From Pseudomonas sp. P5_109 (GTDB lineage: Bacteria > Pseudomonadota > Gammaproteobacteria > Pseudomonadales > Pseudomonadaceae), in the NCBI RefSeq assembly GCF_034009455.1, contig NZ_CP125380.1:6236001-6300000 (forward strand): a stretch of DNA of 64,000 nucleotides. The letters are read 5' to 3'. The notes below the pieces were generated by a model that made no database searches, had not been told where the DNA came from, and worked only from the letters and a program-made list of their open reading frames with translations. Below, piece by piece: positions 1 through 7,311 of this stretch. Made by a program: the position numbers and the translations under genes. How positions within the stretch are numbered: the stretch's first letter is position 1; every line of letters begins with the position of its first letter.

Positions 1-246
1 GACCTGAAGGCCCGGCTGGCGAAAGACCCGCTGGACGACGAGGCGGTCTATCAACTGGCGATCCAGCAACTGGCCCGTCAGCAGTACGACGCCGCGCTGG
101 ATGCCTTGCTGAAGTTGTTCATGCGCAACCGCAGCTACAGCGAAGGCTTGCCACACAAGACCTTGCTGCAGGTGTTCGAGTTGCTGGGCAATGATCACCC
201 GCTGGTGAGCACGTATCGCCGCAAGTTGTTTGCTGCTCTCTACTGA
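1..246 (+). CDS. CnoX/YbbN-type thioredoxin co-chaperone (C-terminal end only)
   Basis: The reading frame is open from the window edge to the TGA at 244-246, giving the last 81 residues of a protein that starts upstream. The visible part is helical and TPR-like (LAKDPLDDEAVYQLAIQQLA, then LLKLFMRNRSYSEG). It ends in a segment typical of the C-terminal domain of YbbN/CnoX proteins, which join an N-terminal thioredoxin fold to TPR repeats and protect proteins from hypochlorous acid damage. The thioredoxin domain itself is outside the window, so the name rests on the tail and on the following gene order, which matches the P. aeruginosa PA4061-PA4067 region as I know it. Confidence 0.75.
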   Translation, partial: DLKARLAKDPLDDEAVYQLAIQQLARQQYDAALDALLKLFMRNRSYSEGLPHKTLLQVFELLGNDHPLVSTYRRKLFAALY

Positions 247-255
247 TCACAAACC

Positions 256-355
256 TGTAGGAGCGAGCTTGCTCGCGATGGTCGTCAACGATGACGAGGG
301 CTGCCTGCATGGCCGAAGCGCCCTGACGCTTTTCGCGAGCAAGCTCGCTCCTACA
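256..355. repeat. REP doublet (REPIN), GTAGGAGCGAGC type
   Basis: Two inverted copies of a REP element (256-281 and 332-355) face each other across about 50 bp. Each copy has an internal GAGCnnGCTC-like stem. The right copy overlaps the TAG stop codon (351-353) of the minus-strand gene that follows. Confidence 0.85.
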
Positions 356-692
356 ACAACCAGCGATAGAGCGGCGTATCGGTACCGCTTTCCACTTTCA
401 CATCCGGACTATGGCGCAAGCGCACCAACAGGCGTTTGCCCGCCGCCGCGCTGCCGGTCAGGCCTTCCAGTTGATCGAGCAGGTCCGGGCCACTGAGCTG
501 CCCGGCCTGGCGCAGCAAATCCCTGGCGATCTGCCACAGCGCATCATCCTGATTCAGCGGTTTCGCCGCTGGCGTGCTGACCGGGGCTTTTTCCACCTGC
601 AGTTGCGCCCCTAGTCGCGCCCAGTCCGCGTCGTCCATCTCCAGGGTCAAATCCACCGGCCAGTCGCCGATGCTTCCGCGAATTCGCAACAT
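351..692 (-). CDS. Conserved hypothetical protein (PA4062-like)
   Basis: This 113-residue cytoplasmic protein has no signal peptide or membrane segment. I place the start at the ATG at 692 (MLRIRGSIGDWPVDLTLEMD) rather than at an upstream ATG at 731, because the upstream residues look non-coding and the N-terminal beta-strand pattern begins here. The N-terminal third looks like a small beta-sheet (RIRGSIGDWPVDLTLEMDDADW), a linker rich in Ala and Pro follows, and the C-terminal half is helical (DDALWQIARDLLRQAG). I do not recognise a functional family. It lies between the thioredoxin co-chaperone and the zinc-type operon and is transcribed towards the former. Confidence 0.7.
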   Translation of the reverse strand: MLRIRGSIGDWPVDLTLEMDDADWARLGAQLQVEKAPVSTPAAKPLNQDDALWQIARDLLRQAGQLSGPDLLDQLEGLTGSAAAGKRLLVRLRHSPDVKVESGTDTPLYRWLL

Positions 693-777
693 AGGTCTGC
701 TCCCGCACATTTCTTCCCTGCATGCTCCCACGGGACTTGTGCAACGCCAAGCAGACAGTCAAACTCTCCGCATCTAC

Positions 778-800
778 GTTATAAGATTACATAACATTTT
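778..800 (+). promoter_or_regulatory. Putative Zur operator
   Basis: GTTAT and ATAAC arms flank an 8-base centre (778-795), followed by an ATTTT extension (796-800). The right half, CATAACATTT, closely resembles the right half of the gammaproteobacterial Zur box (TATAACATTT). The left half fits poorly. The site lies 28 bp before the start of the His-rich DUF2796 gene, where a repressor would block transcription. Zinc control of the homologous P. aeruginosa operon (PA4063-PA4066) is known from the literature. The exact operator here is inferred. Confidence 0.5.
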
Positions 801-827
801 ATTCATTTTACTTTTCGGAGACTCGCC

Positions 828-1406
828 ATGCGTCGTCTGCTTCTCGTTCTGCCGTTTGCCATGTTGCCGTTGGCTGTCGCCCATGCCGCCGATGAACACG
901 ATCATGAGCATGGCAGCCTGGGTGCCCACGAGCATGGAGTGGGCCGCCTGAACGCGGCGCTCGACGGCAAGACCCTGGCGCTGGAGCTGGAAAGCCCGGC
1001 GATGAACCTGGTGGGTTTCGAGCATGTCGCCAGCAGCGATGCCGACAAAGCCAAAGTCGCCGCCGCCCGCGCCCGGCTTGAGCAACCACTGGCCCTGTTC
1101 AACCTGCCGACAGCCGCCGGTTGCGTGGTGGAAAACCAGGAACTGGAAAGCCCGCTGTTCGGCGATGCCCCGGATGCCGACGATGACCACGATGAAGACG
1201 CCAAGGATGAACATCATCACGATCACAGCGAAATCCACGCCCACTACCAGTTCACCTGTGCCACTCCAGCGGCGTTGAAGACCCTGGACCTGGCGAACAT
1301 TTTCAACTCGTTCCCGGCCACCCAGAAAATTCAGGTACAACTGATCAGCCCGAGCGGGCAGCAAGGGGTTGAAGTGACGGCCAAGTCTGCGGCCCTCAAA
1401 TTCTGA
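828..1406 (+). CDS. His-rich periplasmic DUF2796 (ZrgA-type) zinc-binding protein
   Basis: This 192-residue protein begins with a Sec signal peptide (MRRLLLVLPFAMLPLAVAHA, cleavage about residue 21). Two His/Asp clusters follow, one right after the signal (DEHDHEHGSLGAHEHG) and one near residue 125-140 (DEHHHDHSEIHAH). Both look like loose metal-binding loops. The rest fits the DUF2796/ZrgA family, whose members are induced by zinc shortage and help zinc uptake in Vibrio and Pseudomonas. Two cysteines (in AAGCVVEN and FTCATPA) could form a disulfide. It is the first gene of a likely operon with the ABC transporter genes that start at 1538, although a REP doublet separates them. Zinc delivery to a partner is inferred from family and context. 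Confidence 0.9.
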   Translation: MRRLLLVLPFAMLPLAVAHAADEHDHEHGSLGAHEHGVGRLNAALDGKTLALELESPAMNLVGFEHVASSDADKAKVAAARARLEQPLALFNLPTAAGCVVENQELESPLFGDAPDADDDHDEDAKDEHHHDHSEIHAHYQFTCATPAALKTLDLANIFNSFPATQKIQVQLISPSGQQGVEVTAKSAALKF

Positions 1407-1419
1407 ATCCACCCAGTTC

Positions 1420-1507
1420 CGTAGGAGCCGGCTTGCTGGCGATCGCCACGCCGCGGTCTGTCAATGAAACCGCGTTATCGTTTATCGCCAGCAAGCCGGC
1501 TCCTACA
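1420..1507. repeat. REP doublet (REPIN), GTAGGAGCCGGCTTGCTGGC type
   Basis: Inverted copies at about 1420-1448 and 1485-1507 lie inside the suspected DUF2796-ABC operon. Such hairpins can stabilise the upstream mRNA or reduce read-through, so the two parts of the operon may be expressed unequally. Confidence 0.85.
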
Positions 1508-1537
1508 CAGGTCATCAACATTCATGAAATCGGCTAA

Positions 1538-2248
1538 ATGACCCAAGCACTCATCGAACTGTCCGACCTGGGCTTCAGTTGGCCCGGTCACCCGCCACTG
1601 CTGGACATCCCGGCGTTTCGCCTGGAGCGCGGGGAAACCCTGTTCCTCAAAGGCCCCAGCGGCAGTGGCAAGACCACCCTGCTCGGCCTGCTCGGCGGCG
1701 TACAAAAACCTGATCGCGGCAGCATCCGCCTGCTCGGCCAGGAACTGACGCAACTCTCGGCCGGCGCCCGCGACCACTTCCGCGTCGATCACACCGGCTA
1801 CATCTTCCAGCAGTTCAACCTGCTGCCGTTTCTGTCGGTGCGCGAGAACGTCGAACTGCCCTGCCACTTCTCGAAACTGCGCGCCGAACGGGCGAAACAA
1901 CGCCACGGCAGCGTCGACAAAGCGGCCGCCACCTTGCTCGCTCATTTGGGCTTGAAGGATGAAAACATCCTCGGACGCCGCGCCGATTCGCTGTCCATCG
2001 GCCAACAACAACGAGTCGCCGCAGCGCGAGCCTTGATCGGCCAGCCGGAACTGGTGATCGCCGACGAGCCGACCTCGGCCCTCGATTACGATGCCCGCGA
2101 GAACTTCATTCGCCTGCTGTTCGCCGAGTGCCGCGAAGCCGGCTCGAGCCTGTTGTTCGTCAGCCACGACCAGAGCCTGGCGCCGCTGTTCGACCACAAC
2201 CTGTCGCTGGCCGAACTCAATCGCGCCGCCACCCCGTCCGAGGTCTGA
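1538..2248 (+). CDS. ABC transporter ATPase, MacB/LolD-like
   Basis: This 236-residue ATPase energises the permease encoded next. Walker A is GPSGSGKT (residues 39-46), the Q-loop lies in GYIFQQFNLLPFLSV (about 88-101), the ABC signature is LSIGQQQ (152-158, Ile in place of the usual second Gly), Walker B is LVIADEPT (172-179) and the H-switch is in FVSHD. The FQQFNLLPFLSV segment is typical of the LolD/MacB/FtsE type VII group, which does mechanical work in the periplasm rather than classical import. The stop codon is 1 base before the permease ATG. With the His-rich DUF2796 and DUF3299 proteins it corresponds to P. aeruginosa PA4063-PA4066, whose true substrate is not settled. Confidence 0.92.
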   Translation: MTQALIELSDLGFSWPGHPPLLDIPAFRLERGETLFLKGPSGSGKTTLLGLLGGVQKPDRGSIRLLGQELTQLSAGARDHFRVDHTGYIFQQFNLLPFLSVRENVELPCHFSKLRAERAKQRHGSVDKAAATLLAHLGLKDENILGRRADSLSIGQQQRVAAARALIGQPELVIADEPTSALDYDARENFIRLLFAECREAGSSLLFVSHDQSLAPLFDHNLSLAELNRAATPSEV

Positions 2249-2249
2249 G

Positions 2250-3515
2250 ATGTATCTGTTTCGTCTAGCCATGGCCAGCCTGGCTAACCGCCGCTTCACC
2301 GCGATCCTCACCGCGTTCGCCATCGCCCTGTCGGTGTGCCTGTTACTGGCGGTGGAGCGCGTGCGTACCGAAGCCAAGGCCAGTTTTGCCAGTACCATCA
2401 GTGGCACCGACCTGATCGTCGGCGCCCGCTCAGGCTCGGTGAACCTGTTGCTGTACTCGGTGTTCCGCATCGGTAACGCCACCAACAACATCCGCTGGGA
2501 CAGCTTCGAACACTTTGCCAACAACCCGAAAGTGAAATGGGCGATCCCGATGTCCCTCGGCGATTCCCATCGCGGCTACCGGGTGATGGGCACCACCGAA
2601 GCCTACTTCGAGCATTACCAGTACGGTCGCCAGCAACACCTGGAACTGGCCGATGGCCGCGCCTTCGCCACCGACCCGTTCGAAGTGGTGCTCGGTGCCG
2701 AAGTGGCGGATGCGCTGCACTACAAACTCGGCGAGAAACTGGTGCTGGCCCACGGCGTGGCGGCGATCAGCCTGGTCAAGCATGACGACAAGCCGTTCAC
2801 CGTGGTCGGCATTCTCAAGCGCACCGGCACCCCGGTGGACCGCACGCTGCACATCAGCCTTGGCGGCATGGAAGCGATTCACATCGACTGGCATAACGGC
2901 GTGCCGGCCCGGGGCGAGGGGCGCATCACGGCCGATCAGGCGCGCAACATGGACCTCACGCCGCAGGCGATCACCGCGTTCATGCTCGGCCTGAACAACA
3001 AGATTTCGACCTTTGCCCTGCAGCGGGAAATCAACGAATTCCGCGGTGAACCGATGCTGGCGATCCTGCCGGGCGTGGCGTTGCAAGAGCTGTGGAGCCT
3101 GATGGGCACCGCGGAAAAAGCCTTGTTCGTGGTCTCGCTATTTGTGGTGCTGACCGGGTTGATTGGCATGCTGACGGCCATTCTCACCAGCCTCAACGAA
3201 CGCCGTCGGGAAATGGCGATCCTGCGCTCGGTGGGCGCACGCCCCTGGCACATCGCGACACTGCTGGTGCTCGAGGCCTTTGCCCTGGCGTTGTCGGGCG
3301 TGATCGCTGGCGTGGCATTGCTGTATGTGTGCATCGCGGCGGCCCAGGGTTATGTGCAAGCCAACTACGGCCTGTTCCTGCCGCTGTCCTGGCCGAGCGA
3401 GTATGAATGGACGCTGCTCGGTGGCATCCTGATCGCCGCGCTGCTGATGGGCAGTGTGCCGGCCTGGCGCGCCTATCGCCAATCCCTGGCCGATGGCCTG
3501 TCGATCCGTTTATGA
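2250..3515 (+). CDS. ABC transporter permease, FtsX/MacB fold
   Basis: This 421-residue inner-membrane protein starts at the ATG one base after the ATPase stop. A first membrane segment (residues about 17-32, FTAILTAFAIALSVCLLLAV) is followed by a periplasmic domain of about 240 residues (MacB_PCD type). Three more segments follow near the C-terminus (KALFVVSLFVVLTGLIGMLT, LVLEAFALALSGVIAGVALL, LLGGILIAALLMG). This is the four-helix layout of type VII ABC systems. The coupling motif RREMAILRSVGARPWHI is well conserved. A long periplasmic domain suggests it handles a lipoprotein, a periplasmic protein or a bound metal carrier rather than a free ion. Its last base overlaps the leading ATGA of the next gene. 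Confidence 0.92.
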   Translation: MYLFRLAMASLANRRFTAILTAFAIALSVCLLLAVERVRTEAKASFASTISGTDLIVGARSGSVNLLLYSVFRIGNATNNIRWDSFEHFANNPKVKWAIPMSLGDSHRGYRVMGTTEAYFEHYQYGRQQHLELADGRAFATDPFEVVLGAEVADALHYKLGEKLVLAHGVAAISLVKHDDKPFTVVGILKRTGTPVDRTLHISLGGMEAIHIDWHNGVPARGEGRITADQARNMDLTPQAITAFMLGLNNKISTFALQREINEFRGEPMLAILPGVALQELWSLMGTAEKALFVVSLFVVLTGLIGMLTAILTSLNERRREMAILRSVGARPWHIATLLVLEAFALALSGVIAGVALLYVCIAAAQGYVQANYGLFLPLSWPSEYEWTLLGGILIAALLMGSVPAWRAYRQSLADGLSIRL

Positions 3516-3526
3516 GGACGTTGAAA

Positions 3527-4045
3527 ATGCCCCGCGCTGTAATTGCGCTGTTGATGCTGGTCGCCCTGCCCCTGTGGGCAGCCCAGCCAAAAGACCTGAC
3601 CTGGTCGGAGATGATCCCGCCCGACGCGCCGAAAGAAGTGCCGAACATGACGCCGCTGCACGATCTGTCGCAGATGAGCAGCACGCTCTCGGCAGAGTCG
3701 GCGCCAGCCGCCAAACAGGACATGCCCAACGCACCGGTGGTCAAGGCCCTCGATGGCCAGAACATTCGCTTGCCAGGTTACATCGTGCCGCTGGAAGTCA
3801 GCGAGGAAGGACGCACCACGGAGTTCCTGCTGGTGCCGTATTTCGGCGCCTGCATCCATGTGCCACCACCGCCGTCGAACCAGATCGTGCACGTCAAAAG
3901 CGAAGTCGGCGTGAAGCTCGACGAGCTGTATCAGCCGTACTGGATCGAGGGCGCGTTGCAGGTCAAGGCGACCACCAGCGAGCTGGCGGATGCCGGGTAT
4001 CAGATGGAGGCGGACAAGATTTACCTGTATGAATTGCCGGAGTGA
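3527..4045 (+). CDS. Secreted DUF3299 family protein
   Basis: This 172-residue protein has a signal peptide (MPRAVIALLMLVALPLWAA). I prefer the ATG at 3527 because GAGGACG at 3515-3521 is well placed as its ribosome binding site. The ATG at 3512, which overlaps the permease stop, is an alternative. The family signature is seen in LPGYIVPLE and in FLLVPYFGACIHVPPPPSNQ, where Cys and His could bind metal. DUF3299 proteins often sit beside MacB-like transporters, so it is probably the periplasmic partner of the permease. It lacks a lipobox cysteine near the signal peptide, so it is likely soluble. It is the last gene of the zinc-type operon. Confidence 0.85.
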   Translation: MPRAVIALLMLVALPLWAAQPKDLTWSEMIPPDAPKEVPNMTPLHDLSQMSSTLSAESAPAAKQDMPNAPVVKALDGQNIRLPGYIVPLEVSEEGRTTEFLLVPYFGACIHVPPPPSNQIVHVKSEVGVKLDELYQPYWIEGALQVKATTSELADAGYQMEADKIYLYELPE

Positions 4046-4076
4046 ATCCGGTCGTTTTGTACTGTCAGTTTCTCCG

Positions 4077-4144
4077 CCTTCGCGAGCAAGCCCGCTCCCA
4101 CATTGGATTGCGTTCCCCTGTGGGAGCGGGCTTGCTCGCGAAGG
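4077..4144. repeat. REP doublet (REPIN), GTGGGAGCGGGCTTGCTCGC type
   Basis: Nearly perfect inverted copies at 4077-4102 and 4119-4144 are separated by only 16 bp, so the whole unit can fold into one long hairpin. It lies between the ABC operon and oprG and may help end or protect the operon transcript. Confidence 0.9.
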
Positions 4145-4187
4145 GGCCATCAAAAACAGCACAAAAACCACTCCCTAGCCACTTTCA

Positions 4188-4201
4188 TTGAGCTGCATCA
4201 A
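4188..4201 (+). promoter_or_regulatory. Anr/FNR box of the oprG promoter
   Basis: TTGAGCTGCATCAA matches the Anr/FNR consensus TTGATnnnnATCAA at all but one position. A -10-like hexamer (TACCAT, 4224-4229) predicts a start near 4236, which puts the centre of the box at about -41.5, the class II activator position. OmpW/OprG genes are known targets of FNR in E. coli and Anr in P. aeruginosa, so activation under low oxygen is expected. Confidence 0.85.
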
Positions 4202-4266
4202 AAGACCGAATAGTTAGCCGGCTTACCATTGGACATCGAACATTTTTAACGTCCTTTGGAGCCCCC

Positions 4267-4965
4267 ATGAACAAGTCCATGCTCAGCGCTTCGCTGGTTG
4301 CCCTCGCGCTCGCAGCCCCGCTCGCCCACGCCCACGAGGCCGGTGACATCATCCTTCGTGCGGGCGCCATCACCGTTAACCCGAAAGCCGACAGCTCCAG
4401 CGTCAAGGTCGATCAAGGCCCGCTCGCAGGTGCCGACTTGGGCGGCAAGGCGACCATGAGCAGCGACACCCAACTGGGTCTGAACTTCGCCTACATGCTC
4501 ACCAACAATTGGGGGATCGAATTGCTGGCGGCCACGCCGTTCGAGCATGACGTGAAACTCAAAGGCACCGCCCTGAGCGCTGCCAACGGCAAACTCGGCA
4601 CGCTCAAGCACCTGCCGCCAACCCTGAGCGTGGTGTATTACCCGCTGGACGCGAAGTCGGCGTTTCAGCCGTACGTCGGTGCCGGTATCAACTACACCTG
4701 GATCTACGACGAACACGTTGGCAGCGAAGCCCAGTCCGCCGGTTTCAGCAACTTCAAGGCGAAGAACTCCTGGGGCATGGCCTGGCAGGTCGGTGCCGAC
4801 TACATGCTGACCGAACATGTCATGCTCAACGCCCAGGTGCGCTACATCGACATCGATACCCGCGCCACCGTCGAGAACAACTCGATTGCACCGGGCACCC
4901 GCGCCAAGGTCAACGTGGATGTGGATCCGTTCATCTACATGGTTGGTCTGGGCTACAAGTTCTAA
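4267..4965 (+). CDS. oprG: Outer membrane porin OprG (OmpW family)
   Basis: This 232-residue eight-stranded beta-barrel has a signal peptide (MNKSMLSASLVALALAAPLAHA) and a C-terminal aromatic residue (GLGYKF) for BAM recognition. OmpW hallmarks are visible: the mature N-terminus HEAGDIILRAGAITVNP, the strand NWGIELLAATPFEHDV, LPPTLSVVYYP, and FQPYVGAGINYTW. The family forms narrow hydrophobic channels through which small hydrophobic molecules reach the membrane. OprG expression in P. aeruginosa rises at low oxygen and depends on iron and carbon supply. The ribosome binding site is TTTGGAG at 4255-4261. It follows the zinc-type operon, as oprG does in P. aeruginosa. Confidence 0.93.
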   Translation: MNKSMLSASLVALALAAPLAHAHEAGDIILRAGAITVNPKADSSSVKVDQGPLAGADLGGKATMSSDTQLGLNFAYMLTNNWGIELLAATPFEHDVKLKGTALSAANGKLGTLKHLPPTLSVVYYPLDAKSAFQPYVGAGINYTWIYDEHVGSEAQSAGFSNFKAKNSWGMAWQVGADYMLTEHVMLNAQVRYIDIDTRATVENNSIAPGTRAKVNVDVDPFIYMVGLGYKF

Positions 4966-5021
4966 ACGAACGTTCACGTGGTGGTGAATGAGGCTTGCTG
5001 GTGAGCAGACTAAATACTGAT

Positions 5022-5067
5022 GGCGACTGCTGCGCAGTCGAACGGGGGCAAGCCCCCTCGCCACAGG
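5022..5067. repeat. Solitary REP-like element, GGCGAGGGGGCTTGCCCCCG family
   Basis: This is a single copy of a second repeat family, with a GGGGGCAAGCCCCC core and a CTGCGCAG side hairpin. The same element appears as inverted pairs at 7119-7255 and 14008-14140. Confidence 0.8.
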
Positions 5068-5101
5068 GAATCTACCCACTTCAGGGTAAATTCCGGCCGT
5101 G

Positions 5102-5131
5102 AAAAAGGCGCCTGTAAAAAGGCGCCTTTTT
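5102..5131. terminator. Bidirectional rho-independent terminator
   Basis: AAAAAGGCGCC (5102-5112) pairs with GGCGCCTTTTT (5121-5131) across an 8-base loop. A run of A on the left and T on the right lets it serve both oprG (plus strand) and the epimerase gene (minus strand), which converge here. Confidence 0.9.
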
Positions 5132-5151
5132 CATGTCCGCAGGGCAGTCAT

Positions 5152-6081
5152 CTATCGTCCCAGCAACCGCGCCAACCCTATACGCATCGGAGTCTGCTCC
5201 GCGGTAGTGAAGCGCTCCAGCAGACGCCGGTTGTTCGCCCGGGAGTGACGGATGTCACCGGAGCGCGCCGGGCCGTAGCTCACCGGCGGCAGTTCACCGA
5301 CCACGGTTTCGAGCGCTTCGAGCATTTGCTTGAGGGTCGTCGCCTGGTTCCAGCCCACGTTGACCGCACCGTCTTCGACCCGGGGCTTCTCGATGGCCTG
5401 CACCAGCAAGTCGACCAGGTCTTCGACGTAGACGAAATCCCGGGTCTGCTCGCCATCACCGAACACGGTGATCGGCAGGCCTTTCTGCGCGCGTTCGCTG
5501 AAAATGCTGATCACCCCGGAGTACGGCGAGGACGGATCCTGGCGCGGACCGAAGATGTTGAAGAAGCGGAAAATCACTGGCTCCAGCCCATGCTGGCGGC
5601 GGTAGAAATCGAAGTAATGCTCGCTGGCGAGTTTGTCCGCCGCATAGGGCGTCAGTGGTGCCTTGGGCGTTTCTTCGTCGATCGACTCGCCCTCGCCATT
5701 GTTGCCATACACCGCCGCGCTGGAGGCGAACAGCACGCGCTTGACCCCGGCCTGACGCATGGCTTCGCAGACGTTCAGCGTGCCGATGAAGTTGCTCTGG
5801 TGCGTGCGCACCGGATCGTCCACCGAGGCCTGCACCGATGCCACGGCGGCCAGGTGCGCCACCGCGCTGCAACCAGCCATCGCCTGGGCAACCAAGGCCG
5901 CATCGGCCACGTCGCCGACGATCAGTTCGACCCCGGGATTGCCCAGCGGCAGATTGCTGCGCTTGCCGGTGGACAGGTCATCGAGGATCCGTACCGCATG
6001 CCCCTTGGCAAGCAGGGCATCAGTCAGGTGCGAACCAATGAAACCGGCACCACCGGTGATCAAAACGGGACCGTCAGCCAT
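5152..6081 (-). CDS. NAD-dependent epimerase/dehydratase (UDP-glucose 4-epimerase-like)
   Basis: This 309-residue extended short-chain dehydrogenase begins MADGPVLITGGAGFIGSHLT. The Rossmann motif TGGAGFIG binds NAD. The catalytic triad is seen as Ser-Ser (FASSAAVYG) with Tyr and Lys in TPYAADKLASEHY, that is YxxxK. FRFFNIFGPRQDP and GDGEQTRDFVYVEDL are typical of UDP-hexose epimerases and dehydratases. The substrate cannot be read from sequence; lipopolysaccharide or exopolysaccharide sugars are likely. The start at 6081 overlaps the end of the upstream gene (stop at 6074) by 8 bp, so the two are translationally coupled. A longer ORF upstream lacks homology and is not used. Confidence 0.9.
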   Translation of the reverse strand: MADGPVLITGGAGFIGSHLTDALLAKGHAVRILDDLSTGKRSNLPLGNPGVELIVGDVADAALVAQAMAGCSAVAHLAAVASVQASVDDPVRTHQSNFIGTLNVCEAMRQAGVKRVLFASSAAVYGNNGEGESIDEETPKAPLTPYAADKLASEHYFDFYRRQHGLEPVIFRFFNIFGPRQDPSSPYSGVISIFSERAQKGLPITVFGDGEQTRDFVYVEDLVDLLVQAIEKPRVEDGAVNVGWNQATTLKQMLEALETVVGELPPVSYGPARSGDIRHSRANNRRLLERFTTAEQTPMRIGLARLLGR

Positions 6082-6958
6082 GGCGATAGAACCTGTCCAG
6101 TAGACCGGGAAGCGCCGCACGCCAGGCACGCGGCTTGATCCCGAAGGTGTGCAGAATTTTTTTGCAGGCCAATACCGCGTGTTGTGGCTCTTCCGCCGCA
6201 TCCGGACGCGCGGCGTGGGCCTGGGCGGTCGGCGCTTCGATGGCCAGCGGATGCAGGCTGCGGGCTTCGGTCAGAATCGCCTGCCCCAGCGCCAGCGGCG
6301 TGGTCGCCTCATGCCCGGCGTAGTGGTAGGTGCCCCAGAGCGGCGCGGCGCAATCGAGTTGCTTGAGCACTGAAATGATCACGCGGGCAGCATCGTCGAC
6401 CGGCGTCGGATTGCCGCGTCGATCGTCGGCCATCAATAGTTCTTCGGGTTGTTCGGCACGGGCGAGGAAGCGGCCAAGGGCACCGTCCGGGCTGTCATCC
6501 AGCAGCCAGCCGAAACGCAGCAGCACATGTTGCGGGCAGGTGGCGCGAACACTTTGCTCGATCCGCCACAACGCCTGACCGCGCAGGCCCAAGGGCACCG
6601 GTTCGTCTTTTTCGCTGTAGGCCGTGGCGCGGGAGCCGTCGAACACTCGATAGCTGGAAGGCTGCAGCAGAACGATGTTGTGGTGCTGGCACAATTCCGC
6701 CAGACGCTCGATCGCGCGCTCCTGGCCGGCCAGACGCGACTCGCTCACTGCCTCGGCCTGAAACCAGTCGAAGTAGTAGGCAAGGTTGATCAATGCATCG
6801 GGACGGGTGTCGTCGAGCAATTGTGTCAGGCTCGCGGCATCCCAGCCGTCTTGCGGCGGGCGGGGGGCGAGGAAACCGATGTCTTCCTCCGCACCGAGGC
6901 GAATCAGCGCCTGCCCAAGGGCATTTCCGCCGCCCAGTAACATAAGGCGCATTCGCAT
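6074..6958 (-). CDS. RmlD-like NAD(P)-dependent sugar nucleotide reductase family protein
   Basis: This 294-residue protein begins MRMRLMLLGGGNALGQALIR. The second ATG, at 6952, is an alternative start two codons later. The N-terminal LLGGGNALGQA replaces the usual GxxGxxG with a glycine-rich variant. PDALINLAYYFDWFQAE corresponds to the ALINCAAYT region of RmlD, and QPSSYRVFDG to the region of the catalytic Ser and Tyr. The usual YxxxK is not clear: the position reads LGLRGQALWRIE, with no Tyr before RGQALW, so catalytic ability is doubtful. It is the first gene of a two-gene operon with the epimerase, and homologues lie beside oprG in P. aeruginosa (PA4068-PA4069). A scaffold or regulatory role is possible. 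Confidence 0.8.
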   Translation of the reverse strand: MRMRLMLLGGGNALGQALIRLGAEEDIGFLAPRPPQDGWDAASLTQLLDDTRPDALINLAYYFDWFQAEAVSESRLAGQERAIERLAELCQHHNIVLLQPSSYRVFDGSRATAYSEKDEPVPLGLRGQALWRIEQSVRATCPQHVLLRFGWLLDDSPDGALGRFLARAEQPEELLMADDRRGNPTPVDDAARVIISVLKQLDCAAPLWGTYHYAGHEATTPLALGQAILTEARSLHPLAIEAPTAQAHAARPDAAEEPQHAVLACKKILHTFGIKPRAWRAALPGLLDRFYRHG

Positions 6959-7311
6959 AGAGTCAGCAGGCCCAGTCTGATTGGAACGATGGCTTTTTCG
7001 ACACCGCGCCCAGGCGATGTCGTTGGTAATTGCCGGAATCGTTGCATTTTGCGGGTTTAGTGCGCAACCGTCATCCGTAAAGTGTAGATGTCCGGGATTT
7101 GTGGTGCTGCCACTGGCCCCTGTGGCGAGGGGGCTTGCCCCCGTACGGCTGCGCAGCAGTCGCAAAATTGTTGAAGGCGGTTTGCCTGTTACACCGCGCT
7201 TGCGGATTTTGGGGCCGCTTCGCGCCCCAACGGGGGCAAGCCCCCTCGCCACAGGTTACCGACCAGCCTGCGAGACTTGCATCTTGCGCCCCCACCCGCA
7301 TAACTTGCTGC
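6959..7311. other. Divergent intergenic region of 353 bp with REP pair
   Basis: The region separates two divergent genes and should hold a promoter for each. I see no convincing sigma-70 pair. About 137 bp is taken up by a REP-family pair (7119-7255). The rest shows no ORF or hairpin that I can support. Confidence 0.6.
7119..7255. repeat. REP-family inverted pair, GGCGAGGGGGCTTGCCCCCG type
   Basis: Copies at 7119-7163 and 7211-7255 face each other. Each has a CCCCCnnGGGGG core stem and a second small stem (CTGCGCAG in the left copy; GGGGCC-CGCGCCCC-like in the right). Confidence 0.85.

Noticed and set aside
7099..7311. A longer N-terminal start for lhr through the REP pair
   Set aside because: The extra residues are translated repeat sequence; the ATG at 7312 begins right before the conserved region.
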